DNA of 64,000 bases, taken from positions 1,480,001 through 1,544,000 of the forward strand of contig NZ_JAGA01000002.1 in assembly GCF_000526415.1 (NCBI RefSeq), read 5' to 3'. Positions 18,178-26,467 of this stretch are shown piece by piece. Numbering within the stretch: position 1 is the first letter of the stretch; every line of letters starts with the position of its first letter. Made by a program: the position numbers and the translations under genes. The notes under the pieces were generated by a model. It saw only the letters and a list, made by a program, of their open reading frames with translations, was not told where the DNA came from and made no database searches. This DNA comes from Kallotenue papyrolyticum (GTDB lineage Bacteria; Chloroflexota; Chloroflexia; Chloroflexales; Kallotenuaceae).

Positions 18178-19108
18178 ATGATGAAACAGTACTTTCGCGT
18201 GGCGTTCGTGTTTCTGCTCTGCACTGCACTGCCTGTAGCCTTCCGGGTACATCATCGCTGGAAGTTCTTAGTCCACTTGACTCGTTCGCATATGACATCA
18301 CATTTTCACTCGATGGACGGTTGCTAGCTATCGGAACACTTGACGATGGAGCGAAAATTTGGCGCGTGGTAGATAAATCTTTGGTCGCTTCGCTCGGCGA
18401 TGGTGACATCCGTGCCATTGCCTTTTCTCCAGACGGGGTCAGTTTCTTGTTACAGGTGGTGGTGAAGACAGTACTGTGTGTGTCTGGCGTGTTGCTGATG
18501 GTTCCCTGATTCGCACCCTTGATCCATCCCTTACGTCGTGGGTGCAGAGCGTGGATGTTTCACCCGATGGATCACAAATTGCAGTTGGCACGAATGAATA
18601 CGTCCATCTGTTCAATTTTGCCGATGGTTCGCTTCGCCATACGTTCGACAGTTATGGGATGCAGGTAGCGTTCTCGCCGGATGGACACCAGCTTGCTATC
18701 GCCGAAAATCTTCCAGTTATTCGGATATGGAATCTGGACAATTATGAGGAATTGTACACACTCCCAGGTCATGGATTTAGTATCGCGTACTCGTCAGATG
18801 GTACACTCTTCGCCGCACCTGGTTGGAACAACCAAGGCATGGCGGCATTTCTGGGGGCAGAGAAGTTTGCGACGACCGCTGGTGGCGAGAATGAGGTGCA
18901 GGTATGGAATATGGTGAACGGGAACCATGTGCGGGCGATGAACACACATCGGCTGTCGCGCGTATCGGACGGAAACGAGGTTGCGAGCGTCAAGGTTGGC
19001 AACAACGTTGATAGCGTGGCATTTTCGCCCGATGGAACTACGGTTGCGATTAGGATATACAAAACGCTCTATCTATGGCCTATAGAAAATGTGATTAAGA
19101 AGAAGTAG
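18178..19108 (+). pseudogene. Secreted WD40-repeat protein gene with two frameshifts
   Basis: The N terminus MMKQYFRVAFVFLLCTALPVA is a good signal peptide. The following WD40 units (ITFSLDGRLLAIGTLDDGAKIW; AFSPDGHQLAIAE with VIRIWNL; VAFSPDGTTVAI) lie in two other frames. One base is lost near 18240 and another near 18448, where VTGGGEDSTVCVW resumes the propeller. The likely original product was an extracytoplasmic beta-propeller of about 300 residues. It sits between two attC-like sites, so it is a cassette-type gene. Sequencing error could mimic the shifts, but two shifts in one gene within a decayed region suggest true inactivation. Confidence 0.7.
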
Positions 19109-19128
19109 CAATAGTGTTAGTTAATACG

Positions 19129-19251
19129 GGCTAACAAATCGCTGGAAACGATGCGCGCCTACGTAGCGAAAATACGTGCAACTTTCGTGCGAAAACCGCC
19201 TGGCTGGCACGCACTTGTTCTCTGGAGCGTCGATGAACTTGGCCGTTATGC
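19129..19251 (+). other. Integron attC-like recombination site, 123 bp (site 2)
   Basis: The left core GGCTAAC (19129-19135) fits RYYYAAC. L'' reads TCGCTGGAAACGATGC; L' reads GCGTCGATGAAC; and the right core is GTTATGC (19245-19251). L'' and L' pair through CGA and GC with a bulged G, although several pairs are degenerate. It has the same length as site 1 and lies 20 bases after the WD40 stop, in the same orientation. Confidence 0.65.
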
Positions 19252-19713
19252 TGCGAGGCATCCTCAAACTATGCGCGAAGAGAAAACCCCAGCTACCGAG
19301 CGGGTATTGGCTCAAGCGAGCCGACGAGCTTCTCAAAGCAGATCGACTTGGTTCAGCGGGCGAATGGCTTGACGCGGCTCGCTTGGCAAGTGCCCAACAT
19401 CATCCGTCAGCAACACACAGCTACGCACGATGATAGAAGCGCTTCGACCCTTCACCGAGGGTGCTGGGGTCGACAGTGTACTGGACGATCTGGTTGAACG
19501 CGGCGTTGTCAGCGGCGCACCAAAAAGCGGATTGGCGTTGACCTCGATTCGGAAGAGAGCTCTACGGCAACGCACTTGTGGGGCAGTAGGCGCTTCGGCA
19601 ACAAGCCCTTGTCGGGATCAGTGAAACCGGGTGTAAGACGACAGTACGTGTTATTCAGCAAATGGTTGCCAACCTGGAGCGCAACGACCTGGCAGAATAA
19701 CCGTCTACAGTAG
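19252..19713. other. Undefined segment between attC site 2 and the foreign block
   Basis: There are only short frames, none with a domain I recognise. The longest plus-strand one (19430-19624) begins MIEALRPFTEGAGVDSVLDDL and then loses coherence; another near 19250-19430 contains YWLKRADELLKADRLGSAGEWLD. These may be shreds of a cassette gene. No start signals or hairpins stand out. Confidence 0.35.
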
Positions 19714-19926
19714 ACGGCACTGCGTACCGCTGTCGTCGGCCTGATGTTTATGCTGTCCGCCTTGCGCACGGGGCCGACCGCGCTCGTGTCGGCGATCGCC
19801 AGCCTGAATGTGCTGCTCTTGCTGTTGTATGGGAAACTGGCGCTTCGCGAATCGTTCACGCGTCCCGAACTGGCGGGAATGGCGCTGGCGCTGTCCGGTG
19901 TCGTGCTGTTGCGCTTGTTCGGTTGA
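19714..19926 (+). pseudogene. EamA/DMT transporter, C-terminal fragment
   Basis: The fragment codes for about 70 residues with two membrane helices: MFMLSALRTGPTALVSAIAS, NVLLLLLYGKLAL and a last helix LAGMALALSGVVLLRLFG, the standard end of an EamA-domain permease (APLVAxxxxLxPVxxxLxxxxxLxE pattern, then a final helix). The first eight or so helices are missing. A stop precedes it at 19711. It is the left edge of a GC-rich block unlike the surrounding island. Confidence 0.65.
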
Positions 19927-20014
19927 CGGCGAAAAAGGCCATCTCGGCTCTTCCGTCCGCCGCGGGAACAGGTTAAAATGGAGGCATCATCCGGAAAAGA
20001 GGAGCGGTACAATT

Positions 20015-20821
20015 GTGGATTCCGTATCGAAGAAAAGGGCCGAAATGCCGGAACAGGCCGGATCGGTGCTCGAGCGTCGCACGCTGCGGTCGTCCAACCG
20101 GCGTCTGTCGGAACTGCTCGAACCGGGCATGCGTGTCCTGGACGTCGGCTGCGGCACCGGCGCGATTACGCGCGGCATCGCCGAGGCGGTCGGCCCGACT
20201 GGGCGCGTCGTCGGCGCGGACGTCGACGCGCGGCTGATCAGGCAAGCGCGCGACCGTCACGGCGACTTGCCCTGGCTGTCGTTCGAAACGGAGGATGTCT
20301 ACGATCTTCCGTTTGAAAACGAGTTCGACGTCGTCGTTGCGGCGAGAGTGCTCCAGTGGCTGGCCGATCCGCTTACGGCGCTCGGACGGATGATCCGGGC
20401 GGCGAAACCCGGCGGCAAAGTGCTGGTGCTCGACTATAACCATGAAAAAATCGTCTGGAAGCCCGAGCCGCCGGACAGCATGCTTCATTTTTACCGGAGG
20501 TTTTTGCAATGGCGGGCGGATGCCGGCATGAACAACGCCGTCGCAGACCGGCTAGAAGCGTGGTTTCGCGCCTGCGGCCTGTCGGACATCCGCGTCACGG
20601 ACCAGTCGGAGCACTGGTCGCGGCGTGATCCTGGTTTTGAAGCGGGAGCGCGCATCTGGGCGGATGTCGCAGCCGGCCGGGGCCGGCAGATGGTCGAAGA
20701 CGGCTATGTAACGGAGGAGGAGCGCCGGTCGGCCGAGGAAGAGTATCTGGCGTGGGTCGGCCGGGAGGCGCAGGAAATGACGATGGTGCTGCTGGCGGTG
20801 GAAGGGACGCGGGCGGGATAG
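20015..20821 (+). CDS. Class I SAM-dependent methyltransferase
   Basis: A 268-residue protein with the Rossmann motifs MRVLDVGCGTGAITRGIA (motif I), VVGADVDARLI (motif II), FDVVVAARVLQWLADPLTAL (post-II/IV) and AKPGGKVLVLDYN. It belongs to the Methyltransf_11/UbiE-like group; the acceptor is unknown. The GTG at 20015 is preceded by AGAGGAG at good spacing. It is intact, lying between an EamA fragment and a broken hrpB. The codon use and strong Shine-Dalgarno look Gram-positive, and relatives in Paenibacillaceae are my best guess for the origin, which is an inference. Confidence 0.82.
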   Translation: MDSVSKKRAEMPEQAGSVLERRTLRSSNRRLSELLEPGMRVLDVGCGTGAITRGIAEAVGPTGRVVGADVDARLIRQARDRHGDLPWLSFETEDVYDLPFENEFDVVVAARVLQWLADPLTALGRMIRAAKPGGKVLVLDYNHEKIVWKPEPPDSMLHFYRRFLQWRADAGMNNAVADRLEAWFRACGLSDIRVTDQSEHWSRRDPGFEAGARIWADVAAGRGRQMVEDGYVTEEERRSAEEEYLAWVGREAQEMTMVLLAVEGTRAG

Positions 20822-20932
20822 CGTCCGCACGGTCTGGACGAGCGGGTGGACAATCCGGCGGCGCTGCTTTCGACGCGGCGATGAGATGAAACAGGGCGGG
20901 AAACATTGCGCGGCCGTGCGGCGGGGGGTGAA

Positions 20933-21960
20933 ATGACGTTGCTGCCGGTGGAAACGGTGTTGCCAGAACTGCGTCGGGCGCTTGCTTCGCCGGGCGCCGC
21001 AGTGCTCACGGCCCCACCGGGCGCGGGGAAAACGACGCTTGTGCCGCTTGCACTGCTGAACGAGCCGTGGCTCGGTGGCCGCCGCGTGCTGATGCTCGAA
21101 CCGCGGCGGCTGGCCGCCCGCGCCGCCGCCCGGCGGATGGCGGACATGCTCGGCGAACGGACCGGCGACACAGTTGGATACCGAATGCGGGCGGAGACGA
21201 AAGTCGGACCGCGCACGCGCGTCGAAGTCGTCACCGAAGGCGTACTGACCCGGCTTTTGCAGGCGGATCCGACACTCGACGGATACGGGATCGTCATTTT
21301 CGACGAATTTCACGAGCGTAGCCTGGAGGCGGACCTCGGGCTCGCGTTTTGTCTCGATATCCGTTCGAAGTTGCGCGACGACCTGCGGATTCTGGTTATG
21401 TCGGCGACGCTTCAGAGCGGGCCCGTATCGGCGTTGCTGGGCGGTGCGCCGGTCATCGTTTGCGAGGGGCGGTCGTATCCGGTGGAGACGTTTTATCTCG
21501 ACCGTTCCGTCGCTGCAGACGAGTTCGAAACGGCGGTGGCGCGCGTGATCGGCCGGGCATGGAACCTTCATGGCGGCGACATGCTCGTGTTCCTTCCCGG
21601 TGCGCGCGAAATCCGGCGTGTCGGCGACTTGCTGCGGGATGCGGGCTGGTCTCGCGAGGCGCTGATCGTTCCGCTGCACGGATCGCTGCCGCAAAAGGAT
21701 CAAGACGCGGCGCTCGAGCCGCCGCCGCCCGGTAAGCGCAAAGCAGCTGTTCGGCCTTGCGGAAACGCCGCGCATCGCCCGCGGTCGGGTGCCGCTGACG
21801 TTGCACCTGTTGTCGCCGGCCGATTGTCCACGTGACGCGCGACCTCGCCGGGTTTTGGCGCGGCGCCTATTTCGAGACGTGCGCAGGGAGCTGCGCGGCC
21901 GCTATCCGAAACATGCATGGCCCGCCGCCCGGCGCGGTGGCCATGTGTGAAACGCGACGG
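20933..21960 (+). pseudogene. hrpB: ATP-dependent helicase HrpB, internally deleted and frameshifted
   Basis: The first about 265 residues are a good HrpB N terminus: TAPPGAGKTTLVPLALL (Walker A), LEPRRLAARAAARRMA, VVTEGVLTRLLQADP, IFDEFHERSLEADLGLA (DEFH box), MSATLQ and LPGAREI. At about 21730, inside PPPPGKRK, the sequence jumps to the HrpB C-terminal domain: KQLFGLAETPRIARGRVPLT and, after further frame changes, TRDLAGFWRGAYFE and ELRGRYPKHAWP. Several hundred codons are missing. The full protein is normally above 800 residues. This is certainly non-functional. Confidence 0.85.
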
Positions 21961-22062
21961 CCGTGAATCGCTGAGCCCGCCGGCGTTACGGCAGCTGAAG
22001 CGTCTGAACGTGCTCCGCGCGCAGCAGCGACGCTGTTCCTTTGCCGCTGCTAATCCGCCGGC

Positions 22063-22083
22063 AGGTGAACCCGCCCGTTGGGT
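22063..22083 (+). other. Possible attC right half-site
   Basis: The segment TGAACCCGCCCGTTGGG resembles the right arms of the other three sites (for example TGAACTTGGCCGTTATG), and GTTGGGT fits GTTRRRY. I cannot find a matching left half within 130 bases upstream. The foreign GC-rich block ends about 100 bases before it and could have replaced the left half. Confidence 0.35.
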
Positions 22084-22297
22084 CGTTAGTTTATCAAGTG
22101 GTTGTTGCTACCGGTCTTGCAAACACGCCCTAGGCTGCACCTCCAGCGAACAGCTCGCTGACGCTGATATCCACACTGTGCTCGGATTCCACTTCGCTCC
22201 ACCTGCTTGCGCCTCTCTCTTCGCAGTGGCATGAGCGGCATGCGGCTGCTTGCGTATGCTCGTAGCGGGTGGCATACTGCCTGAGAAGGAGTAAAGC

Positions 22298-22859
22298 ATG
22301 CCCCACTATGGTTGGAATGATTGTCCCCTCGCGATCAAAAGGCAGGTTCAGGCCTTGGCCGATGAGCTTGTGGACCTGCTTGCGAGCAACCTGATCGGGG
22401 TCTATGTTCATGGTTCCCTGGCTATGGGCTGCTTCAATCCGCGCCGTAGCCGTAGTGATCTGGACCTTCTGGTCATCAGCAGAGCCCGTCTTGGGCTGGA
22501 TGCGAAGCGAGCCCTAGCCGAACTGCTACTTCGTCGCTCGCGTGCGCCACGGCCGATTGAGATGAGCGTTCTCGCGCCCGGCGATTTTATTCCCTGGCAG
22601 TACCCCACGCCGTTCGACTTCCATATATAGCGAGATGTGGCGCGATCAGATGCAGCACGACCTGTCGAGCGGGAGTTGGCGCCACTGGAACGACGGAATA
22701 CGAACAGATCCAGATCTCGCGGCACACATGACCATTACCAGGTATCGCGGGATATGTGTCTATGGGGCACCGATTCCAGACGTCCTTCCGGACGTACCAC
22801 CGGCCGATTACCTGGTATCAATTATCGAAAACGTTACCAGTGCATTAGAAGCTGTTTAA
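22298..22859 (+). pseudogene. AadA-like aminoglycoside adenylyltransferase, frameshifted and truncated
   Basis: Frame 1 (22298-22630) gives the nucleotidyltransferase domain with VHGSLAMGCFNPRRSRSDLD, the GS...D.D catalytic pattern of ANT(3'')/(9)-type enzymes. One extra base near 22623-22628 (CATATATAGC where CATTATAGC is expected) breaks the frame. It continues in another frame as SEMWRDQMQHDLSSG, DPDLAAHMTITRYRG and VSIIENVTSALEAV, the beginning of the C-terminal AadA helical domain. The gene then stops about 80 residues short of the family length. It is cassette-like in position and content. It is not expected to confer resistance as it stands. Confidence 0.75.
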
Positions 22860-22965
22860 GAATGTGTTTGCTGTCGCAGTTTAGTTAATTTCCGTGTCAT
22901 GATGCGCATCGTTGTGTGCCGAATCATTTCTTCACTGCTCAAAACAGTGCGTTCGTAATCTTTAC

Positions 22966-23301
22966 TTAACCGCCGATCGTTGCTAACGGTTTATCAGGGC
23001 CAGTGATACAGTGCTGAATTCTTGAACCCGCAGTGTCAGTCAGATCCTTGCTTTGAACCGTTACTTGGCCAGCCTGTGGGCGATCGCTTGATGGACGGTA
23101 CAAGTCAGGATCGACACCAATAGATTGCATCGCAGCTTCATAGCTGTCGAAGCACTCAACTCGGTTCTCAGCTGGTCCGTTTGGCTCTAGGACATGGTTA
23201 ATGCAGTCACGCGGTTCTGTAACCTGCGCGATAGCCCTACTGCCGAGGCTCGCTACTAGCAAAGCCAATACAACCGTCATGAGAACTACGTGCCGTTTCA
23301 T
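22966..23301 (-). CDS. Small secreted protein of unknown function
   Basis: A 111-residue protein with a clear signal peptide (MKRHVVLMTVVLALLVASLG, cleavage likely after RAIAQ) and a short mature part with three cysteines (DC, EC, HC) and no recognised domain. GAGGAGG lies nine bases before the ATG. It is encoded on the same strand as, and downstream of, the two-component pair, with about 230 bases between. An extracytoplasmic ligand or target of that system is conceivable but not shown. Confidence 0.6.
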   Translation of the reverse strand: MKRHVVLMTVVLALLVASLGSRAIAQVTEPRDCINHVLEPNGPAENRVECFDSYEAAMQSIGVDPDLYRPSSDRPQAGQVTVQSKDLTDTAGSRIQHCITGPDKPLATIGG

Positions 23302-23532
23302 TGAAACCCTCCTCTCATAAGTAGATGGTGAGACAGGGGAAGAACCAGATAAGCCGCATACTGTGTCTCTCTAAACCCTCCTTTCAGGGATAGATCATTT
23401 ATCGCATGCTTGATAGTGCATCTAGCACAAGCATAGCAGAGCAGCTATAAAATTCTTGTTAAGCTGGGAGTTGACAGGCGAAAGAGGAACACACCTTAAA
23501 GTGTGGGGGTGGTTAATTTAAGAAAGAGGAGG

Positions 23533-24725
23533 CTATCGAGGAAGTTGCACAGTAAAAGTACTGCCCTCGCCCGGTGTACTACTGATGTGAACGCGACCGC
23601 CGTGCTGCTGTACAATATGGGAGACAATTGATAGTCCCAGCCCTGTCCCACCAGTATGTCGTGCCCTGGATTTGTCCACCCGGTAGAAGCGTTCAAAGAT
23701 ATGGGAACAATGCTCCGCTGGGATACCAATCCCTGTATCAGTTACTTTGACTTCCACCCAGTTAGTGTTATCCTGAACCGTGATAACAACCTCTCCACCT
23801 AAACGGTTATATCGAATGCCATTTTCGATAAGATTGCTAAATACGCGCGCTAATAATGTTGGATTTCCGCGCACGGTGATATCATTTTCGTCGTTGATTC
23901 GTAAAGTCACCTTGTGTTCAATTGCTAAAGCCTGTAGTTCTTGTGCTACATCTTCCAATAGTGTTCCGATTGTGATAATATCGTGAGTGATTGTACGATC
24001 TTCAGTTGTTAGCATAAGCAAATCGTCCGCAATTCGTTCCAAGCGTGTTAGAGATCGCTCCATAACCTCCGTCATCCCTTGGTAATCGTTCAAGGTGGCG
24101 TATGGATCAGAACGGATAACTTCTATATTCGTGCGTGCATTTGCAAGGGGGTGCGAAGTTCGTGAGCTGCATCAGCAACAAAACGACGCTGCTGTAGAAA
24201 GGCATTTTCTAAGCGATCCATCATGGCATCAAAAGTATCGGCCAATTCTTTGAGTTCGTCATTTGGGCCGATCAAGCCAAAGCGTATATTAAGCGTACCA
24301 GCCTCAATGCGCTGAGCCGTTCGGCTGATTTGACGCACGGGATGTAACGCCCGTCCTGCCAACCAATATGCGCCTGCACCGCCTAGCACTGCTACCATGC
24401 CTAGTCCAATGAGTGAAATGAGTCGTATTTGACGGAGAACATCCCAATGGACATTAATACGAGGTGATATAGGCAATACGGTATCAGACAGGCTGGATAG
24501 CGAGGGAAGAGAAGGTTCAAGCGCACCTGAAGTTGGTGGTGGGTCAAGATGTGCAGACGATGCCACATCACGGGGAGCAACAAGCGTTGCTGTAATATTG
24601 ATAAATAGTATCAGACCCAAACTAAAGATAAGCAATAATCCACTTGACCACAATGCGAGTCGTAGCTGTAGTGTCAAACGTGGCTTCATGAAACGACGAT
24701 AGTAGCGAATCGAGATATATTTCAT
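23533..24725 (-). pseudogene. Sensor histidine kinase split by a frameshift
   Basis: The N-terminal frame (24725 to 24123) has a first membrane helix (about residues 25-47), an extracytoplasmic loop, a second helix (about 103-125), a HAMP domain and the phospho-acceptor His188 in ADAAHELRTPL. The C-terminal frame (to 23533) holds the rest of the dimerisation domain and the ATPase domain: NGIRYN (N box), DTGIGIP (G1), FERFYR (F box) and GTGLGLS (G2). The break is in a run of five Gs at 24147-24151, where six would restore one protein. It overlaps the response regulator gene by four bases. A single-base sequencing error would make this an intact gene of about 397 residues. Confidence 0.8.
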
Positions 24726-25417
24726 ACTTCCTTCCCAAGACCACCATACTCTCGCAACCGATAGCCTCTTCCAACGACTGTCTCTATATACCGTGGCGCA
24801 TTCGCGTCGTCGCCGAGTTTACGACGTAGTGCATTAATATGCACGCGTACCGTATTTGTAAAAGGATTCGCTGTCTCATTCCAAACATGCTCCAATAAAT
24901 CTTCTTGGCTTACCACTTCTCCAGGATGGCGCATGAGATATTCTAGAAGGGCAAATTCCTTCCGAGTTAAATCTAAACTTCGATTGCGTTGCCAAGCTAT
25001 ACAGCTAGCTGGATCAAGTTTCAGATCGCCATGTTGGAGCAATGGTTCACGCACTCGCAAATCACGACGTAAGAGTGCCCGTATTCGCGCGGACAATTCA
25101 GCAAAATGAAAGGGCTTTGTTACATAGTCATCTGCTCCCAGATCAAGTCCTGCAATCCGCTCATTAAGACCACAGCGAGCCGTCAACATTAAGATGAGGA
25201 CATGGGGTTGACTTGTCCGTAAGCGACGACAGATATCCATACCATCTAGCCCAGGTAAGTTTAAGTCCAGGATGACCAAGTCATAATCATTAATTTCGGC
25301 TAACTCCCAACCGTGACAACCATCAAAAGCAAGGTCTACCGCATACCCATATCGCCGCAGGCCCCGTGCCAGGGTCTGAGCAAGATCCTGTTCATCTTCA
25401 ATGATAAGCAATCGCAT
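24722..25417 (-). CDS. OmpR-family response regulator
   Basis: A 231-residue protein with a receiver domain (acidic pair ED at residues 7-8, phosphorylatable Asp51 in VILDLNLPG, conserved Lys in VTKPF) and a winged-helix DNA-binding domain (RKEFALLEYLMRHPGEVVS, VRVHINALRRKLGDD, VVGRGYRL). It is the first gene of a pair with the histidine kinase and overlaps it in ATGA. Base composition is far more AT-rich than the core genes, indicating foreign origin. Confidence 0.9.
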   Translation of the reverse strand: MRLLIIEDEQDLAQTLARGLRRYGYAVDLAFDGCHGWELAEINDYDLVILDLNLPGLDGMDICRRLRTSQPHVLILMLTARCGLNERIAGLDLGADDYVTKPFHFAELSARIRALLRRDLRVREPLLQHGDLKLDPASCIAWQRNRSLDLTRKEFALLEYLMRHPGEVVSQEDLLEHVWNETANPFTNTVRVHINALRRKLGDDANAPRYIETVVGRGYRLREYGGLGKEV

Positions 25418-25538
25418 AGTTTGTTTCGCCCGAAAACTTCTAACCGTAATCTGGATCGAACAATATCGTCCGAGTTTATGCTACCACAGCTTACGAGACC
25501 TTGATGGCTACTGCCAGAGCATATAAGATATAATCGCG

Positions 25539-25666
25539 GGCTAACAAGGCGCTGCAATGGACGCTTCTACGCGGGGCAAAGTTCTATCAGCATAGCTATG
25601 AGTCGTTGTGGCGGCTATGAGTCGTCTGCCTGGCTTTGGCGTGTCGCTGAGCTTGAGCGTTATGGC
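25539..25666 (+). other. Integron attC-like recombination site, 128 bp (site 3, best conserved)
   Basis: The left core GGCTAAC (25539-25545) is followed by AAGGCGCTGCAATGGAC. The right side reads GTCGCTGAGCTTGAGC and then GTTATGGC. The L'' stretch GCT-G-CA..GAC pairs with GTC..TG-AGC, leaving one extra G unpaired, the canonical extrahelical base. The central part is long and imperfectly paired, as in variable terminal structures of larger attC sites. It precedes the GNAT gene in plus-strand orientation. Confidence 0.72.
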
Positions 25667-25860
25667 GATCCACGGCAATCTCCTGGCCCTGATCCTTCAG
25701 CCCTACCATCCGTCGGTTGATGTTGCATTTTTTTGTATCCCCCGTCGCTAAGATGGTATCATCTGACGGAATGAGTCCCGGCACGATACCGTGCGGGTAC
25801 CGAGATGCCTGATCTCCACTGTAGCGGTTCGTTGCTTGCACCAGCCAGGAGCAGAGCGCG

Positions 25861-26370
25861 ATGACGGTTCGACAGGCAACCTTTGCTGATGCCGCTGCGA
25901 TCGCCGCCGTCCATGTAGCGTCATGGCGAGCGGCCTATGCCGGGCTTCTACCGGATACGTTGCTCCAAAACCTGTCGGTAGAACAGCGCACGCAGCAGTG
26001 GCAACAGGCGCTGACAAACACCTCGACTGAGGTCTATGTGTACACCGCCGACCAGACCATTGTCGGGTTTGTGGCCTGTGGGCCGAGTCGTGATGAGGAT
26101 GTGGACCAGGAGCCCGTGGGCGAGATCTATGCCATCTACCTTGAACCCGCCTCATGGGACAAAGGGTATGGCGCTGCGCTGCTCAGTACAGCGCTTGACG
26201 CTCTGAAGAAGCGCGGCTTTGCCTCAGCGACACTGTGGGTCTTGCACAACAACCAACGGGCGATGCGCTTCTACACGCGTGCCGACTTTCAGCCCGATGG
26301 AGCAACCAAAGAAGATACCTTGCCCGGTGGCATTGTGGTGCACGAAGTTCGCTACCGGCGCCGGTTGTAG
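25861..26370 (+). CDS. GNAT family N-acetyltransferase
   Basis: A 169-residue acetyltransferase. The N terminus TVRQATFADAAAIAAVHVASW and the acetyl-CoA-binding region YLEPASWDKGYGAALLSTALD (the Q/RxxGxG/A-type loop is K-G-Y-G-A here), then TLWVLHNNQRAMRFYTRADF, are typical. GNATs acetylate amines of antibiotics, proteins or small molecules; the substrate is unknown. CCAGGAGCAG lies just upstream of the ATG. It is the last gene of the island, after attC-like site 3, and appears intact. Confidence 0.85.
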   Translation: MTVRQATFADAAAIAAVHVASWRAAYAGLLPDTLLQNLSVEQRTQQWQQALTNTSTEVYVYTADQTIVGFVACGPSRDEDVDQEPVGEIYAIYLEPASWDKGYGAALLSTALDALKKRGFASATLWVLHNNQRAMRFYTRADFQPDGATKEDTLPGGIVVHEVRYRRRL

Positions 26371-26467
26371 GTGCGCGGTCTGGGTCGGCGTGGTGAGCGC
26401 CAGGCGCACCAGCGCAGCGCAACGAGCAGCATGGCACCACTGACGGTCGTGCTTCTACGCCGGTGTG

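Noticed and set aside
19808-20014. N-terminal extension of the methyltransferase
   Set aside because: It overlaps the EamA fragment in another frame and is Cys/Arg-rich; GTG 20015 has a strong ribosome-binding site.
25596-25841. 81-codon minus-strand gene between attC site 3 and the GNAT gene
   Set aside because: It overlaps the attC-like element, has no ribosome-binding site and no recognisable domain.
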